Assembly: GCA_965277345.1 (NCBI GenBank)
Contig: CBDICI010000004.1
Coordinates: forward strand, 992,001 to 1,056,000
Direction of reading: 5' to 3'
From: CAIOYC01 sp965277345
GTDB lineage: Bacteria; Pseudomonadota; Alphaproteobacteria; Caulobacterales; Caulobacteraceae
Length of the DNA: 64,000 bases
Position numbers and translations under genes: made by a program. The notes beneath the pieces are model-generated. The model was given only the letters and a program-made list of their open reading frames with translations. It made no database searches and was not told the DNA's origin. The stretch's first letter is position 1; each line of letters opens with the position of its first letter. Below, one piece after another: positions 7,858 through 16,331 of the stretch.

Positions 7858-9188
7858 GCCGCCACAGCACGTGGATGCGGCGGCGTAAGGTGGATGCGGC
7901 CCGACTCCGCCGCCACCGTCCACGGCCGACGCACGCCGCCGATGGCTTCCGCCACGGCGAGGCCGGCCTGCAGGCCATCCTCATGAAAGCCGGCGCCGAA
8001 GTGGGCGCCGCAGAACCAGGTACGGTCGTCGCCCTGCAATGACCACAAGCGTTGCTGTGCGTTCAGCGCCGCGTGATCGTACAGGGGGTGCTCATAGATT
8101 TCAGTGCGAACGACCTTGGCCGGATCGGGTGCGTGGACCGGATTGAGGGAGACAAGGAGGGGCGCTTCGCTTTCCAGGCCCTGCAGCAGGTTCATCCAGT
8201 AGGTTACCTCGCCGGGTCCGTCGCGACCTCCGACGAAGTTCCAGGCCGACCAGGCGGCGCGGCGGCGCGGCATCAAGGCGACATCGGTGTGCAGGACCGT
8301 GGTGTTGCGGGTGTAGCGAAAGGCCCCGAGCAGGGCGCGCTCCTCCGCGGACGGGTTCTCAAGCATTTCCAACGCCTGGTTGGCGTGGCTGGCGATCACC
8401 ACCTGATCGAACCGCCGGGCGCCGCCGCCCGCATCGTTTATCGTCACGCCCGCCGCATCGCGATGGATAGAGGCGACGGGCGTGTCCATAAGGATGCGGT
8501 CGATATAGGGCGCGGTCAGGCGCCGGATATAGCGACGGCTGCCGCCCACCACCGTGCGCCATTGGGGGCGGGCGTGAACATCCAGTTCCAGCAGGCCGTG
8601 ATTGTCGAAGAACCGCACGAAGGCGGCGGCAGGGTAGTTGCGGATGTCGGCCAGGCTGGAGGACCAGATCGCCGCCGCCTGCGGCAACAAGTGGTCCTCC
8701 TGAAAGGCTCGGCCGTACCCTTTGGCGTCCAGATACCCGCCGAGCGTCATCCCGCCACAACCGGCGCCGAGATCGGCGGGCGCGGTGCGATAGAACCGGG
8801 TCAGGTCCTTCAGCATCAACCAGAAGCGCGGGTTCACCAGATTGCGCCGTTGGGCGAACAGGGCGCGCAGATCGGTCGAGCCGTATTCGAGCCGTCCACC
8901 ACGCAGGGAGACGGCGAAGCTCATGTCCGTGCCGCGGGTCTCTACCCCCAGGTGCGCGAACAGCGCGGTCAGGTTGGGATAGGTCTTCTGATTATAGACG
9001 ATGAACCCGGTATCGACCCGAACCGCCGACCCGCTGGACTGGGGAACCTCGACCGTGTTGGTATGGCCGCCGAGGCGGGGCGCCGCCTCATACAGGGTGA
9101 CCCGATGCGCCTTGGACAACAGCCAGGCGCAGCTCAGGCCGGAAATGCCTGAGCCGACGACGGCGATGTCCTGAACGGGCGACGACAT
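7854..9188 (-). CDS. FAD-dependent amine oxidase-type oxidoreductase
   Basis: I start at 9188, after an AGGAG ribosome-binding site, giving 444 residues; longer readings lack such a site. The FAD-binding Rossmann motif is DIAVVGSGISGLSCAWLL, followed by the E that binds ribose (LYEAAPRLGGHTNTVE). The C-terminal FAD segment WFCGAHFGAGFHEDGLQAGL is present. Related proteins lie next to DUF1365 and cyclopropane synthase genes and are implicated in fatty-acyl desaturation or related lipid chemistry. Translationally coupled to DUF1365; divergent from the esterase-Cfa operon. Confidence 0.88.
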   Translation of the reverse strand: MSSPVQDIAVVGSGISGLSCAWLLSKAHRVTLYEAAPRLGGHTNTVEVPQSSGSAVRVDTGFIVYNQKTYPNLTALFAHLGVETRGTDMSFAVSLRGGRLEYGSTDLRALFAQRRNLVNPRFWLMLKDLTRFYRTAPADLGAGCGGMTLGGYLDAKGYGRAFQEDHLLPQAAAIWSSSLADIRNYPAAAFVRFFDNHGLLELDVHARPQWRTVVGGSRRYIRRLTAPYIDRILMDTPVASIHRDAAGVTINDAGGGARRFDQVVIASHANQALEMLENPSAEERALLGAFRYTRNTTVLHTDVALMPRRRAAWSAWNFVGGRDGPGEVTYWMNLLQGLESEAPLLVSLNPVHAPDPAKVVRTEIYEHPLYDHAALNAQQRLWSLQGDDRTWFCGAHFGAGFHEDGLQAGLAVAEAIGGVRRPWTVAAESGRIHLTPPHPRAVAA

Positions 9189-9262
9189 GGGGGCTCCTGA
9201 CATTCTATAGTGCACCCGGGAGCGGCGCGTGTCGCAAGGAGTTACGCTGACTCTGGATCGCG

Positions 9263-9286
9263 GGATGCCGTGCGGCGGAGGCATCC
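9263..9286. promoter_or_regulatory. Inverted repeat in divergent promoter region
   Basis: A perfect 7-base inverted repeat, GGATGCC and GGCATCC separated by ten bases, lies midway between the divergent oxidase and esterase genes. It may be an operator or a hairpin in the esterase leader. No known regulator consensus is recognised. Confidence 0.35.
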
Positions 9287-9320
9287 GCCTCGACCTATCC
9301 TGCGTATCTCACACGAGAAG

Positions 9321-10244
9321 ATGGAGCGGAGTCGCGTGGCGCAAGTGAAAGCCAGGGGTCGAAAGACGATCACCGCGGTCCTGCTGGTCGGACTGGGCGG
9401 CCTGTTGTCCGCCTGCGCCAGCGGCGCCATCGGCGCCCTGAACCTGCTGGAGCCGAAAGGCACGATCACCATTACCCGCGACCTGGCCTATGCGCCGGGG
9501 CCCCGTCACGGCGTGGACGTCTATGCGCCCAAGCAGCCCAGGCCTAGCGCGCCGGTGGTGGTGTTCCTTTACGGCGGCGGCTGGGATTCGGGCGACAGGG
9601 CGATGTACACCTTCGTCGGCTCGGCCCTGGCCAGCCACGGCTATGTGGCGATGATCCCGGACTACCGGGTCTATCCCGCCGTGCGCTACCCGGACTTCCT
9701 CGTGGATTCCGCCGCGGCGGTGCGCTGGGCGCGCGACCACGCCGCGGCCTATGGCGGCGATCCGCATACGCTGTTCCTGATGGGCCACTCCGCCGGGGCT
9801 TACAACGCCGCGATGCTGACCCTCGACAAGCGCTGGCTGGCGGCGGTGGGGATGGCTCCCAACGACCTCAAAGGTACGGTGGGTATCGCCGGTCCCTACG
9901 ATTTCCTGCCGCTGACCAGCAACGAACTGAAGGACATCTTCGGCCCGGAGGATCAGCGGCCGGCCACCCAGCCGATCAATTACGTGGCCACCGGCGCGCC
10001 GCCTATGCTGTTGCTGCACGATATCGGCGACACCACCGTCTATCTGAAGAACACCCAGAACCTGGCCGCCCGGCTGGCCGCCAAGGGCGACGCGGTGGAG
10101 ACCCGCTACTATACCGGGCTCGATCACGCCCGCATCCTCGGCGCCATCGCCACCCCGCTTCGCTTCATGGCGCCGGTGTTTCGCGACGTGACAGCCTTCA
10201 TCGACGCGCGGGCCGCGGCTCCCCTGCGCAAGGCGGCGGCATGA
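9321..10244 (+). CDS. Alpha/beta hydrolase, lipoprotein carboxylesterase-like
   Basis: From the ATG at 9321 the protein has 307 residues. It begins with a lipoprotein signal ending LLSAC (Cys32), so membrane anchoring is predicted. The hydrolase core shows an oxyanion motif variant YGGGWDSGD, the nucleophile elbow GHSAGAYN, an Asp in DIGDTTVY and a late His in GLDHARIL, i.e. a complete Ser-Asp-His triad. The start is uncertain: a GTG at 9336 is also possible. It heads the Cfa operon and overlaps DUF1295 by four bases, suggesting a role in lipid turnover at the envelope. Confidence 0.85.
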   Translation: MERSRVAQVKARGRKTITAVLLVGLGGLLSACASGAIGALNLLEPKGTITITRDLAYAPGPRHGVDVYAPKQPRPSAPVVVFLYGGGWDSGDRAMYTFVGSALASHGYVAMIPDYRVYPAVRYPDFLVDSAAAVRWARDHAAAYGGDPHTLFLMGHSAGAYNAAMLTLDKRWLAAVGMAPNDLKGTVGIAGPYDFLPLTSNELKDIFGPEDQRPATQPINYVATGAPPMLLLHDIGDTTVYLKNTQNLAARLAAKGDAVETRYYTGLDHARILGAIATPLRFMAPVFRDVTAFIDARAAAPLRKAAA

Positions 10245-11059
10245 GCCTGATCCTGCCCCTGTTCGCGGTGCTGCTGGTCATGTCGGGGGTGATGGCCCTC
10301 GGCTGGTGGTGGCAGAGGCGCACCGCCAATGGCGGCTGGATCGACGTATTCTGGACCTATGGCACGGGACTTTGCGGCGTCGCGACCGCGCTGCTGGCAG
10401 GCCCCGGCGCGTTTGGCCCGCGTCGCTGGCTGGTGGCCGCCCTGGTCGCACTCTGGTCGCTGCGTCTCGGCACCTTCATCATCGTTCGCGTGGCCAGGGG
10501 CGGCGCAAGTCACGAGGATGTCCGCTACACCAAGCTGAAGGCGGAGTGGGGCAAGAGCTATCAGTCGCGCATGTTCGGCTTCATGCAGATCCAGGCGCCC
10601 ATCACCGCCCTGCTCTGTCTTTCCATCGCCTTGGCGGTGTCGAAGCCCGGCCCATTCGGCCTGACCGATCTGCTCGGCGCCCTGATCCTCCTTGGCTCGA
10701 TCGCCGGCGAGGGATTGGCCGACCAGCAGATGGCGGCGTTCCGCCAGGACCCCGCCAATAAGGGGCAGATTTGCGATACGGGCCTGTGGGGCCTCTCCCG
10801 GCATCCCAACTACTTCTTCGAGTTCTTCGGCTGGGTCGCCTATCCGGTGATCGCGTTCGATCCCGCCGGCCTGCAGTGGACCTTCGCCCTGCTGGCGCCC
10901 CTGGCCATGTACGCCGTGCTGCGTTTCGGCACCGGCGTCCCACCGCTGGAGACCTCGATGCTGGAGTCCCGCGGGCAGCGCTTCCGCGACTATCAGGCCC
11001 GCGTCCCGATGTTCGTGCCCTTCCCACCCGCGCGCCGAAAGACGAGCCAGACCGCATGA
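10241..11059 (+). CDS. DUF1295 integral membrane protein (steroid 5-alpha-reductase/ICMT-like fold)
   Basis: The 272-residue protein has about six to seven hydrophobic segments and the C-terminal DUF1295 signature DTGLWGLSRHPNYFFEFFGW, typical of the steroid reductase/isoprenylcysteine methyltransferase superfamily. Such proteins reduce or methylate lipid substrates within the membrane using NADPH or SAM; which applies here is unknown. Start and stop overlap both neighbours by ATGA, so the esterase-DUF1295-Cfa genes form one coupled operon. Confidence 0.9.
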   Translation: MSLILPLFAVLLVMSGVMALGWWWQRRTANGGWIDVFWTYGTGLCGVATALLAGPGAFGPRRWLVAALVALWSLRLGTFIIVRVARGGASHEDVRYTKLKAEWGKSYQSRMFGFMQIQAPITALLCLSIALAVSKPGPFGLTDLLGALILLGSIAGEGLADQQMAAFRQDPANKGQICDTGLWGLSRHPNYFFEFFGWVAYPVIAFDPAGLQWTFALLAPLAMYAVLRFGTGVPPLETSMLESRGQRFRDYQARVPMFVPFPPARRKTSQTA

Positions 11060-12087
11060 GCCTGATCGAGACCGCCATCCACGCCTTTGAAGACGCCCCT
11101 CTGCCGGACTTCGTCACCCGTCCGGCTATCGGCTGGCTGGTCGATGGCGCGCGGAGGAAGACGCTGAACCGGCCGGCCGACATCAGTGTCACCTTCGCGC
11201 GCGAGATGGAGGCCCGCCCGATCGCGGAGTTCACTGACCGCGCCAACGAACAGCATTACGAGGTGCCGGCCGCCTTCTTCACCCGCGTGCTCGGGCCGCG
11301 GCTGAAATATTCTTCATGCCTCTATCCCACGGGGACCGAGACGCTGGGCGAGGCCGAGGTCATCGCACTGCGCGAGACGGCGGACCATGCCGGACTTGGC
11401 AATGGCCAGGACATCCTCGAGCTCGGCTGCGGGTGGGGCTCGCTCACCCTGTTCATGGCGCAGACCTATCCGGGATCGAAGATCACGGCGGTCTCCAATT
11501 CCGCTTCACAACGGGCGTTCATCATGGACCGCGCCGCCGAACGCGGGCTGTCCAATGTCGAGGTCATCACCTGCGACATGAACGATCTGGCGCTCGACCG
11601 GCGTTTCGACCGCGTGGTGTCGGTGGAGATGTTCGAGCACATGGCCAACTGGCGCGCGCTCCTGACCCGGGTGCGCGGCTGGCTGAAACCGGACGGGCGA
11701 CTGTTCATCCACGTCTTCTCCCATACCCACGCGCCCTACCGGTTCGACGTGGCCGACAAGACCGACTGGATCGCGCAGCACTTCTTCGCCGGCGGCGTGA
11801 TGCCGAGCCACGATCTGATCCAGGCCTTCCCCGACCTGTTCACGCTGGAGCGGGAGTGGCGCTGGAACGGTTGGCATTACGAGAAGACCGCGCTCGACTG
11901 GCTCGCCAATTTCGACACGCATAAGGTCGAGATTTCCAACCTGTTCCGCGAGGTCTACGGGGCGAATGCGCGGGTGTGGATGCGACGCTGGCGGCTGTTC
12001 TTCCTGGCCACCGCCGGCCTGTTCGGCCATCGGGGCGGAGCCGAATGGGGGGTCAGCCACTATCGTCTGGTCCCGGCCAAAGCCTAG
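11056..12087 (+). CDS. Cyclopropane-fatty-acyl-phospholipid synthase family methyltransferase (first copy)
   Basis: The 343-residue protein has the class I SAM fold with motif I ILELGCGWGSLTLFMAQTYP, then TAVSNSASQRAF, CDMNDL and VVSVEMFEHMANW. The N-terminal YDVP-like segment appears as HYEVPAAFF followed by YSSCLYPTGTETL. It transfers a methylene or methyl group from SAM to an unsaturated lipid acyl chain or a related acceptor. The subgroup is shorter at the N-terminus than E. coli Cfa and close to coclaurine N-methyltransferase-like proteins, so the acceptor is uncertain. Confidence 0.88.
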   Translation: MSLIETAIHAFEDAPLPDFVTRPAIGWLVDGARRKTLNRPADISVTFAREMEARPIAEFTDRANEQHYEVPAAFFTRVLGPRLKYSSCLYPTGTETLGEAEVIALRETADHAGLGNGQDILELGCGWGSLTLFMAQTYPGSKITAVSNSASQRAFIMDRAAERGLSNVEVITCDMNDLALDRRFDRVVSVEMFEHMANWRALLTRVRGWLKPDGRLFIHVFSHTHAPYRFDVADKTDWIAQHFFAGGVMPSHDLIQAFPDLFTLEREWRWNGWHYEKTALDWLANFDTHKVEISNLFREVYGANARVWMRRWRLFFLATAGLFGHRGGAEWGVSHYRLVPAKA

Positions 12088-12096
12088 GAGGCCGCT

Positions 12097-12519
12097 GTGC
12101 TGCGCTATCCCGTCGTCTACATCATAACCGCCGTGATCTTCGCGGTGATGGACTTCGGCTGGCTCAGTTTCGCCAATGCAAGGCTCTACAAGCCCGAGAT
12201 CGGCGCCTTGCTCATCGACGGGGTGCGTCCGGTTCCGGCCGTGCTGTTCTATCTGATCTACATGCTGGGCGTGACCGGCCTATGCGTGCTGCCCAATCTC
12301 GCCGCCCGCGACTGGATGAAAGCCGGCGGGGCCGGCGTGTTGCTCGGCCTCGCCGCCTATTCCGCCTACGACCTGACCAATCAGGCCACCATGAAGATCT
12401 GGTCGACCAAGGTGACCCTCGCCGATCTGGCCTGGGGGGCCTTCGCCACCGCCGTCGCCTCGGCCCTTTCCGTCTGGCTGAGCTCGGTCGCGCTGCGTGC
12501 ACTCGGTCAATCGCGCTGA
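12097..12519 (+). CDS. DUF2177 membrane protein
   Basis: The 140-residue protein starts at a GTG preceded by a strong AGGAGG. It has four predicted membrane helices and the family pattern FAVMDFGWLSFANARLYK near the start and SAYDLTNQATMKIWS in the middle. The function is unknown. The position between two Cfa-type genes implies a part in membrane-lipid modification or transport. Confidence 0.88.
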   Translation: MLRYPVVYIITAVIFAVMDFGWLSFANARLYKPEIGALLIDGVRPVPAVLFYLIYMLGVTGLCVLPNLAARDWMKAGGAGVLLGLAAYSAYDLTNQATMKIWSTKVTLADLAWGAFATAVASALSVWLSSVALRALGQSR

Positions 12520-12531
12520 GGACCTGAACCG

Positions 12532-13773
12532 ATGACCTTCTCGCTGGATCGCTGCGATACGCCGGGAATGTTCTGGCGTCTGCCCGAAGTCCGCCGATCG
12601 CCGGCCGCCTTCCGCACCGCGCTGAAGGTAACGGCGGAGAACTGGCAGGGCGTGCCCCTGATCGTCGAGCTCCCCTCCGGCCATGCCTTGCGGATCGAGG
12701 GCCAGGCGCCGGGCGCCGAGGTCCAGCTCAAGGTAAAGGATTTCAACTTCATCCGACGCATCCTCGCGGGCGGCGACGTGGGCTTCGCGGAAGGTTATGC
12801 GGCGGGCGATTGGGACACGCCGGATCTGCCGGCCCTGTTGGAGGCCTTCTCGTCCAACTTCGACCGGTTGGCGGGGTTGATGACCGGCAACTCGCTGGTA
12901 AAGGCCCTCGACTTCATCACCCATACGCTCCGTCGCAACAGCAAGGCGGGGTCGAAGAAGAACATCCATGCCCACTACGACCTCGGCAACGGCTTCTACG
13001 CCGGCTGGCTCGACCCTTCGATGACCTATTCCGCCGCGCTGTTCGATCATGCGCACATGACTCTGGAAGAGGCGCAGGCGGCGAAATATGCGGCGCTGGC
13101 CAAGGCGATCGGGATCGAGCGTCACCACAAGGTGTTGGAGGTCGGCTGTGGCTGGGGCGGCTTCGCCGAATATGTCGGCCGCGAGATCGGCGCTGAGGTA
13201 GAGGCCATCACCATCTCCCAGGCCCAGCATGAATTCGCCACCCGACGCATCGCCGAGGCGGGCCTCGCCGAGCGCGTGAAGATTCGCCTTTGCGACTATC
13301 GGGATGTGGAGGGTCAGTTCGATCGGATCGCCTCGATCGAGATGTTCGAGGCGGTGGGCGAGGCCTACTGGCCGACCTTCTTCAGCAAGATCAAGAGCCT
13401 GCTGGCGCCGGGCGGCTTCGCCGGTCTGCAGATCATCACCATCGCCGATGACCTGTTCGAGGGGTATCGCCGCCGACCGGACTTCATCCAGAAATACATC
13501 TTCCCCGGCGGCATGTTGCCCTCGGACCGCCGACTACGCGAGGAGACCGCCAGGGCCGGACTCGTCTGGCGATCCTGCGAAGGCTTCGCCCGGGACTATG
13601 CGCGTACCCTGCACGAATGGGGCGAACGGTTCGAGGCCGCCTGGCCGGAACTGGAGACCATGGGGTTCGACAATCGCTTCCGGCGGCTGTGGCGCTATTA
13701 TCTCGGCTATTGCGAGGCCGGCTTTCGCACGTCCCGGACCGATGTGGTGCACCTGACATTGGCCAAGGCCTAG
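12532..13773 (+). CDS. cfa: Cyclopropane-fatty-acyl-phospholipid synthase (second copy)
   Basis: The 413-residue length and layout match bona fide Cfa. An N-terminal SCP2-like lipid-binding region covers roughly residues 1-130, followed by the YDLGNGFYAGWLDPSMTYS acceptor motif and SAM motif LEVGCGWGGFAEYVGREIG. EMFEAVGEAYWPTFF and the iron- or bicarbonate-site region QKYIFPGGMLPS are conserved. The enzyme adds a methylene bridge to unsaturated acyl chains in membrane phospholipids, which protects against acid and oxidative stress. It is the last gene of the plus-strand lipid operon. Confidence 0.92.
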   Translation: MTFSLDRCDTPGMFWRLPEVRRSPAAFRTALKVTAENWQGVPLIVELPSGHALRIEGQAPGAEVQLKVKDFNFIRRILAGGDVGFAEGYAAGDWDTPDLPALLEAFSSNFDRLAGLMTGNSLVKALDFITHTLRRNSKAGSKKNIHAHYDLGNGFYAGWLDPSMTYSAALFDHAHMTLEEAQAAKYAALAKAIGIERHHKVLEVGCGWGGFAEYVGREIGAEVEAITISQAQHEFATRRIAEAGLAERVKIRLCDYRDVEGQFDRIASIEMFEAVGEAYWPTFFSKIKSLLAPGGFAGLQIITIADDLFEGYRRRPDFIQKYIFPGGMLPSDRRLREETARAGLVWRSCEGFARDYARTLHEWGERFEAAWPELETMGFDNRFRRLWRYYLGYCEAGFRTSRTDVVHLTLAKA

Positions 13774-13898
13774 ACCGGGCATGGCGCCGACCTCGCCCCG
13801 CAAGGCGCTTGGCTATAGGGCGATGGGCGTACCGATCACCAACGCCGCTGAGCCAGTCTGCGGTGGTTTGTATCCGCTTTGAGGCTTGCCCCGGCGCC

Positions 13899-14159
13899 TC
13901 AGTGGGCCAGACGCGCCACGCCCCACGCCACCAGCGTCCAGAACCCGCCGCACGTGCCCACCACGAAGCCCAGGGTGGCCAGCGGCGGCCATTTGCCCCG
14001 CTGCGTCAAATCCGCGGCGATGCGGCCCTGGAGCTCAAGCGCGGGGGACCGTGCGGACAACGCCCCCGGCCCCGCCAGGGCGGGACGCGTATAGGATCGT
14101 TGGTTGAGCGCACCCGTCTGCTCCGCCTTGCGTCGCCGCACCGCCATCTGCGTCCTCAT
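13899..14159 (-). CDS. Small hypothetical protein with one C-terminal membrane segment
   Basis: The 86-residue frame has typical codon bias for this genome and ends in one hydrophobic segment (LATLGFVVGTCGGFWTLVAW). The first half is basic and hydrophilic. I do not recognise a family. A second ATG four codons in follows AGGA and could be the true start. It is divergent from the exopolysaccharide module and shares its A+T-rich upstream region. Confidence 0.5.
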   Translation of the reverse strand: MRTQMAVRRRKAEQTGALNQRSYTRPALAGPGALSARSPALELQGRIAADLTQRGKWPPLATLGFVVGTCGGFWTLVAWGVARLAH

Positions 14160-14392
14160 GATCCAAAACCAATCGGATCATGCCCTAGTCTGTTTAACAA
14201 CTTCTTGGCTTCGGATTGTTCTCACAAGGATTGGGCCGATTTGCGGCGCCCGGCAAGTGGTCAGCGAAGTGGTCCGCACGTGGTTAATGTTGATTATCTA
14301 TACTGATTTACGGTCAAATTACCAAGTCTATTTGCCAAGACTAAAAGTATTTCAGCGATTGTTCCTCGCATCAACCGATCGAGGACTTCGCG
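14160..14392. promoter_or_regulatory. A+T-rich divergent promoter region of the exopolysaccharide module
   Basis: This 233-base stretch is strikingly A+T-rich for the window. A TATACT hexamer at 14299-14304 could be a -10 element for the plus-strand transglutaminase-like gene. Multiple TA steps and TTAA/GATTA words occur. A GAGGA ribosome-binding site precedes the GTG at 14393. No exact operator is recognised. Confidence 0.5.
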
Positions 14393-15373
14393 GTGGAAAA
14401 TACCCTGGGCTTTCGTTCGATTGTGCCTCTGGCGGCGGTCGCCCTCACGCTCAGCCTTGGGGCCTGCGCCGAGCAGTCCGGCCCGCCGGTGTCCACACCC
14501 ATGCAACTGGGGTCGGCGACCTTGGCGCCGCGGGGCTATCTGCAGTTCTGCCTGCGTCGGCCCGATCAATGCGGTCTGCATACCCCGGTCGCTGAAATCC
14601 AACACGACGCCCTCCAGGCCGCCTTGAACCGGGAAGAATGGCGCAACGTGCTCTCCCTCGGCGATCGCGACCAGAGCCAGGCCGCGCCGAAAGCTTCGCC
14701 CGCCGAAACGACCACGGTTTCCGCCCCGATCGCCGAAACGGAATTCACCGACAGCCCGGCCGCGCAGGGCGTGGTGAAGCTTGATGTCCAACCCATCGAT
14801 GTCCCGCCCGCGATCGACGCGGACGAGACGCCGGTCCCCGTCCACTTGGTCGCTCTATCGATAGCGGCTGTTCCCACAACGCCGCCGATAACTCCGGGCG
14901 CGCCCAAGCTCGAAGAACTGTTCCAGGATGTTCACCGCGCGTTGGCCCCCACCCTCGTGCATTTCAACCCGGCGCTCTGGGCGCATCTCGAGCGGGTCAA
15001 TATCGACATCAATCTCCGGATTCGGCCGCGCACCGACCAGGAGGCCTTCGGCCTCGATGATTATTGGACCCTGCCGCTGGATGTGGGCGGCCGCGGTGAG
15101 GGCAATTGCAAACACTATGCGCTCGAAAAGCGGCGCGAACTGATCGAGGGCGGCATGTCGGAGGATGCGCTGTCGCTCGCCATCGTGCGCACGCCGCGCG
15201 GCGAAACCCACGCGGTGCTGATCGTGGCCACCGATCGGGGCGATTTCGTCATGGACAATCTCACGCCGGCAATCGTCGGCTGGCGCCAGGCCGGCTATAC
15301 CTGGCTAAGCCGTCAGACCCCTGGGGACCCCCTGCGCTGGGCGGCGGTGGACGGTGTCCGCTCGGGCGCATAA
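14393..15373 (+). CDS. Transglutaminase-like cysteine protease (BTLCP family) lipoprotein
   Basis: The 326-residue protein starts at GTG after GAGGA. A lipoprotein signal ends LSLGAC (Cys25). A long Pro/Thr-rich linker precedes the C-terminal BTLCP domain, where the triad is visible: Cys239 in GNCKHYALEKRRELIEGG, His273 in GETHAVLIVAT and Asp288 in VMDNL. BTLCP (LapG-like) enzymes are periplasmic proteases that often accompany polysaccharide or adhesin export systems. The context with a barrel, a Wzy-like protein and a sugar transferase suggests an exopolysaccharide role. Confidence 0.85.
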   Translation: MENTLGFRSIVPLAAVALTLSLGACAEQSGPPVSTPMQLGSATLAPRGYLQFCLRRPDQCGLHTPVAEIQHDALQAALNREEWRNVLSLGDRDQSQAAPKASPAETTTVSAPIAETEFTDSPAAQGVVKLDVQPIDVPPAIDADETPVPVHLVALSIAAVPTTPPITPGAPKLEELFQDVHRALAPTLVHFNPALWAHLERVNIDINLRIRPRTDQEAFGLDDYWTLPLDVGGRGEGNCKHYALEKRRELIEGGMSEDALSLAIVRTPRGETHAVLIVATDRGDFVMDNLTPAIVGWRQAGYTWLSRQTPGDPLRWAAVDGVRSGA

Positions 15374-15444
15374 TCGCCCGATTGGGTATCCGCGCCAGGC
15401 CGTGTATCACCTGGCCGCATCGATTCCGCGCCGGGTGACCTCTG

Positions 15445-15909
15445 ATGGAGCAGGCCATGAAGCCGATCTGGCTCGGCGCCGTTATGACCGGCTGCATCCT
15501 GACCGCCGGGCTGGGCGGCGCCGAAATCTGGGCGCGTCTGTCGCCTGCGTCCCGGGCTTCCAGGGGTCTGGCCGAACGGCTGCCTTTGGCCGAGCCCCAC
15601 GCCCTTGCGGCGGATGCGGCTCTTTCACGCAAGGACCTGGTGTCGGCGCGCCGCGAGACCCTGGCGGAGCTACGGATCTCGCCAGTGCGCGCCAACGCCT
15701 GGCTCAGGCTCGCGCAGATCGACGCGGCCGGCGGCGGCCGGTTGGGACCTGAGGGTATAGCCGCCCTCCAACATGCCTATGACGCCGCGCCATACGACCT
15801 CAGCCCTGGCCAGGCACGCCATCGCTTCGCGGTGCAACACGCAAGCGAGTTACCCCACGACTTGCACGCCCAAGTAGAAGCAGAAGCCGCGGCTCTGTCT
15901 CGGCAATAG
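15445..15909 (+). CDS. Hypothetical exopolysaccharide-associated protein with N-terminal anchor
   Basis: The 154-residue protein has one N-terminal hydrophobic segment (GAVMTGCILTAGLGGAEIW) and a helical alanine-rich body with a pattern like two tetratricopeptide helices (RRETLAELRISPVRANAWL...). I do not recognise a named family. It lies between the transglutaminase-like gene and the barrel gene on the same strand. A second ATG at 15457 is an alternative start. Confidence 0.6.
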   Translation: MEQAMKPIWLGAVMTGCILTAGLGGAEIWARLSPASRASRGLAERLPLAEPHALAADAALSRKDLVSARRETLAELRISPVRANAWLRLAQIDAAGGGRLGPEGIAALQHAYDAAPYDLSPGQARHRFAVQHASELPHDLHAQVEAEAAALSRQ

Positions 15910-16331
15910 ATTGTGGACGCCGCGCCGCGTTTGAGACGCTCAGTCATGTTCAGCGGCGTCCCTCCTGTCGTAAGCGACAATATCGGCGCCTTCCAACCGG
16001 GCAATGTCGGCAAGCCCGATGCTTGGAAGGTAATTTTTTCTCCCTTTTGGCGAGGTGGGCTGGACTCTCGGCAACGTATATCATTGATTAACCGTGGGAT
16101 GGAGTAAGGCGTCAGCGGGCGCCGCACGGGGCCGCATGATTTTCGGGCGTTCCCCGGGGCGTGATTTGAAGCTGTGCCGCGTGGCGTGGTCGGCTTGGTG
16201 ACTCGTTCCCTCATGACGGGCGCGCGGCTGGGACCGGCCTGCGATGGCATGGGGGTACGCGATTGGACTGATCGTCCAGCACTTGTGTGACGTGGCCGCG
16301 AGTGTTCGGGGCGGATGTTTGGGGGACTGAT
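15910..16331. promoter_or_regulatory. 422-base intergenic region upstream of the outer-membrane barrel
   Basis: No convincing gene is seen here. It contains a T-rich tract (ATTTTTTCTCCCTTTTGG near 16030) and an A+T-rich patch with TATATCATTGATTAACC near 16075-16095, then returns to high GC. It probably carries the promoter and a long leader for the barrel gene. A 64-codon frame from 15913 has poor codon character and I do not call it. Confidence 0.45.

Noticed and set aside
7858..7923. Longer N-terminus for the DUF1365 protein
   Set aside because: The extension lies entirely within the upstream oxidase gene; the ATGA overlap start is the natural one.
14270..14310. TTAA words suggestive of a CtrA site
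   Set aside because: The TTAA-N7-TTAA spacing is not met; only half sites are present.
15913..16107. 64-codon plus-strand frame after the small exopolysaccharide-associated gene
   Set aside because: No ribosome-binding site, weak codon bias, and it covers the T-rich regulatory stretch.
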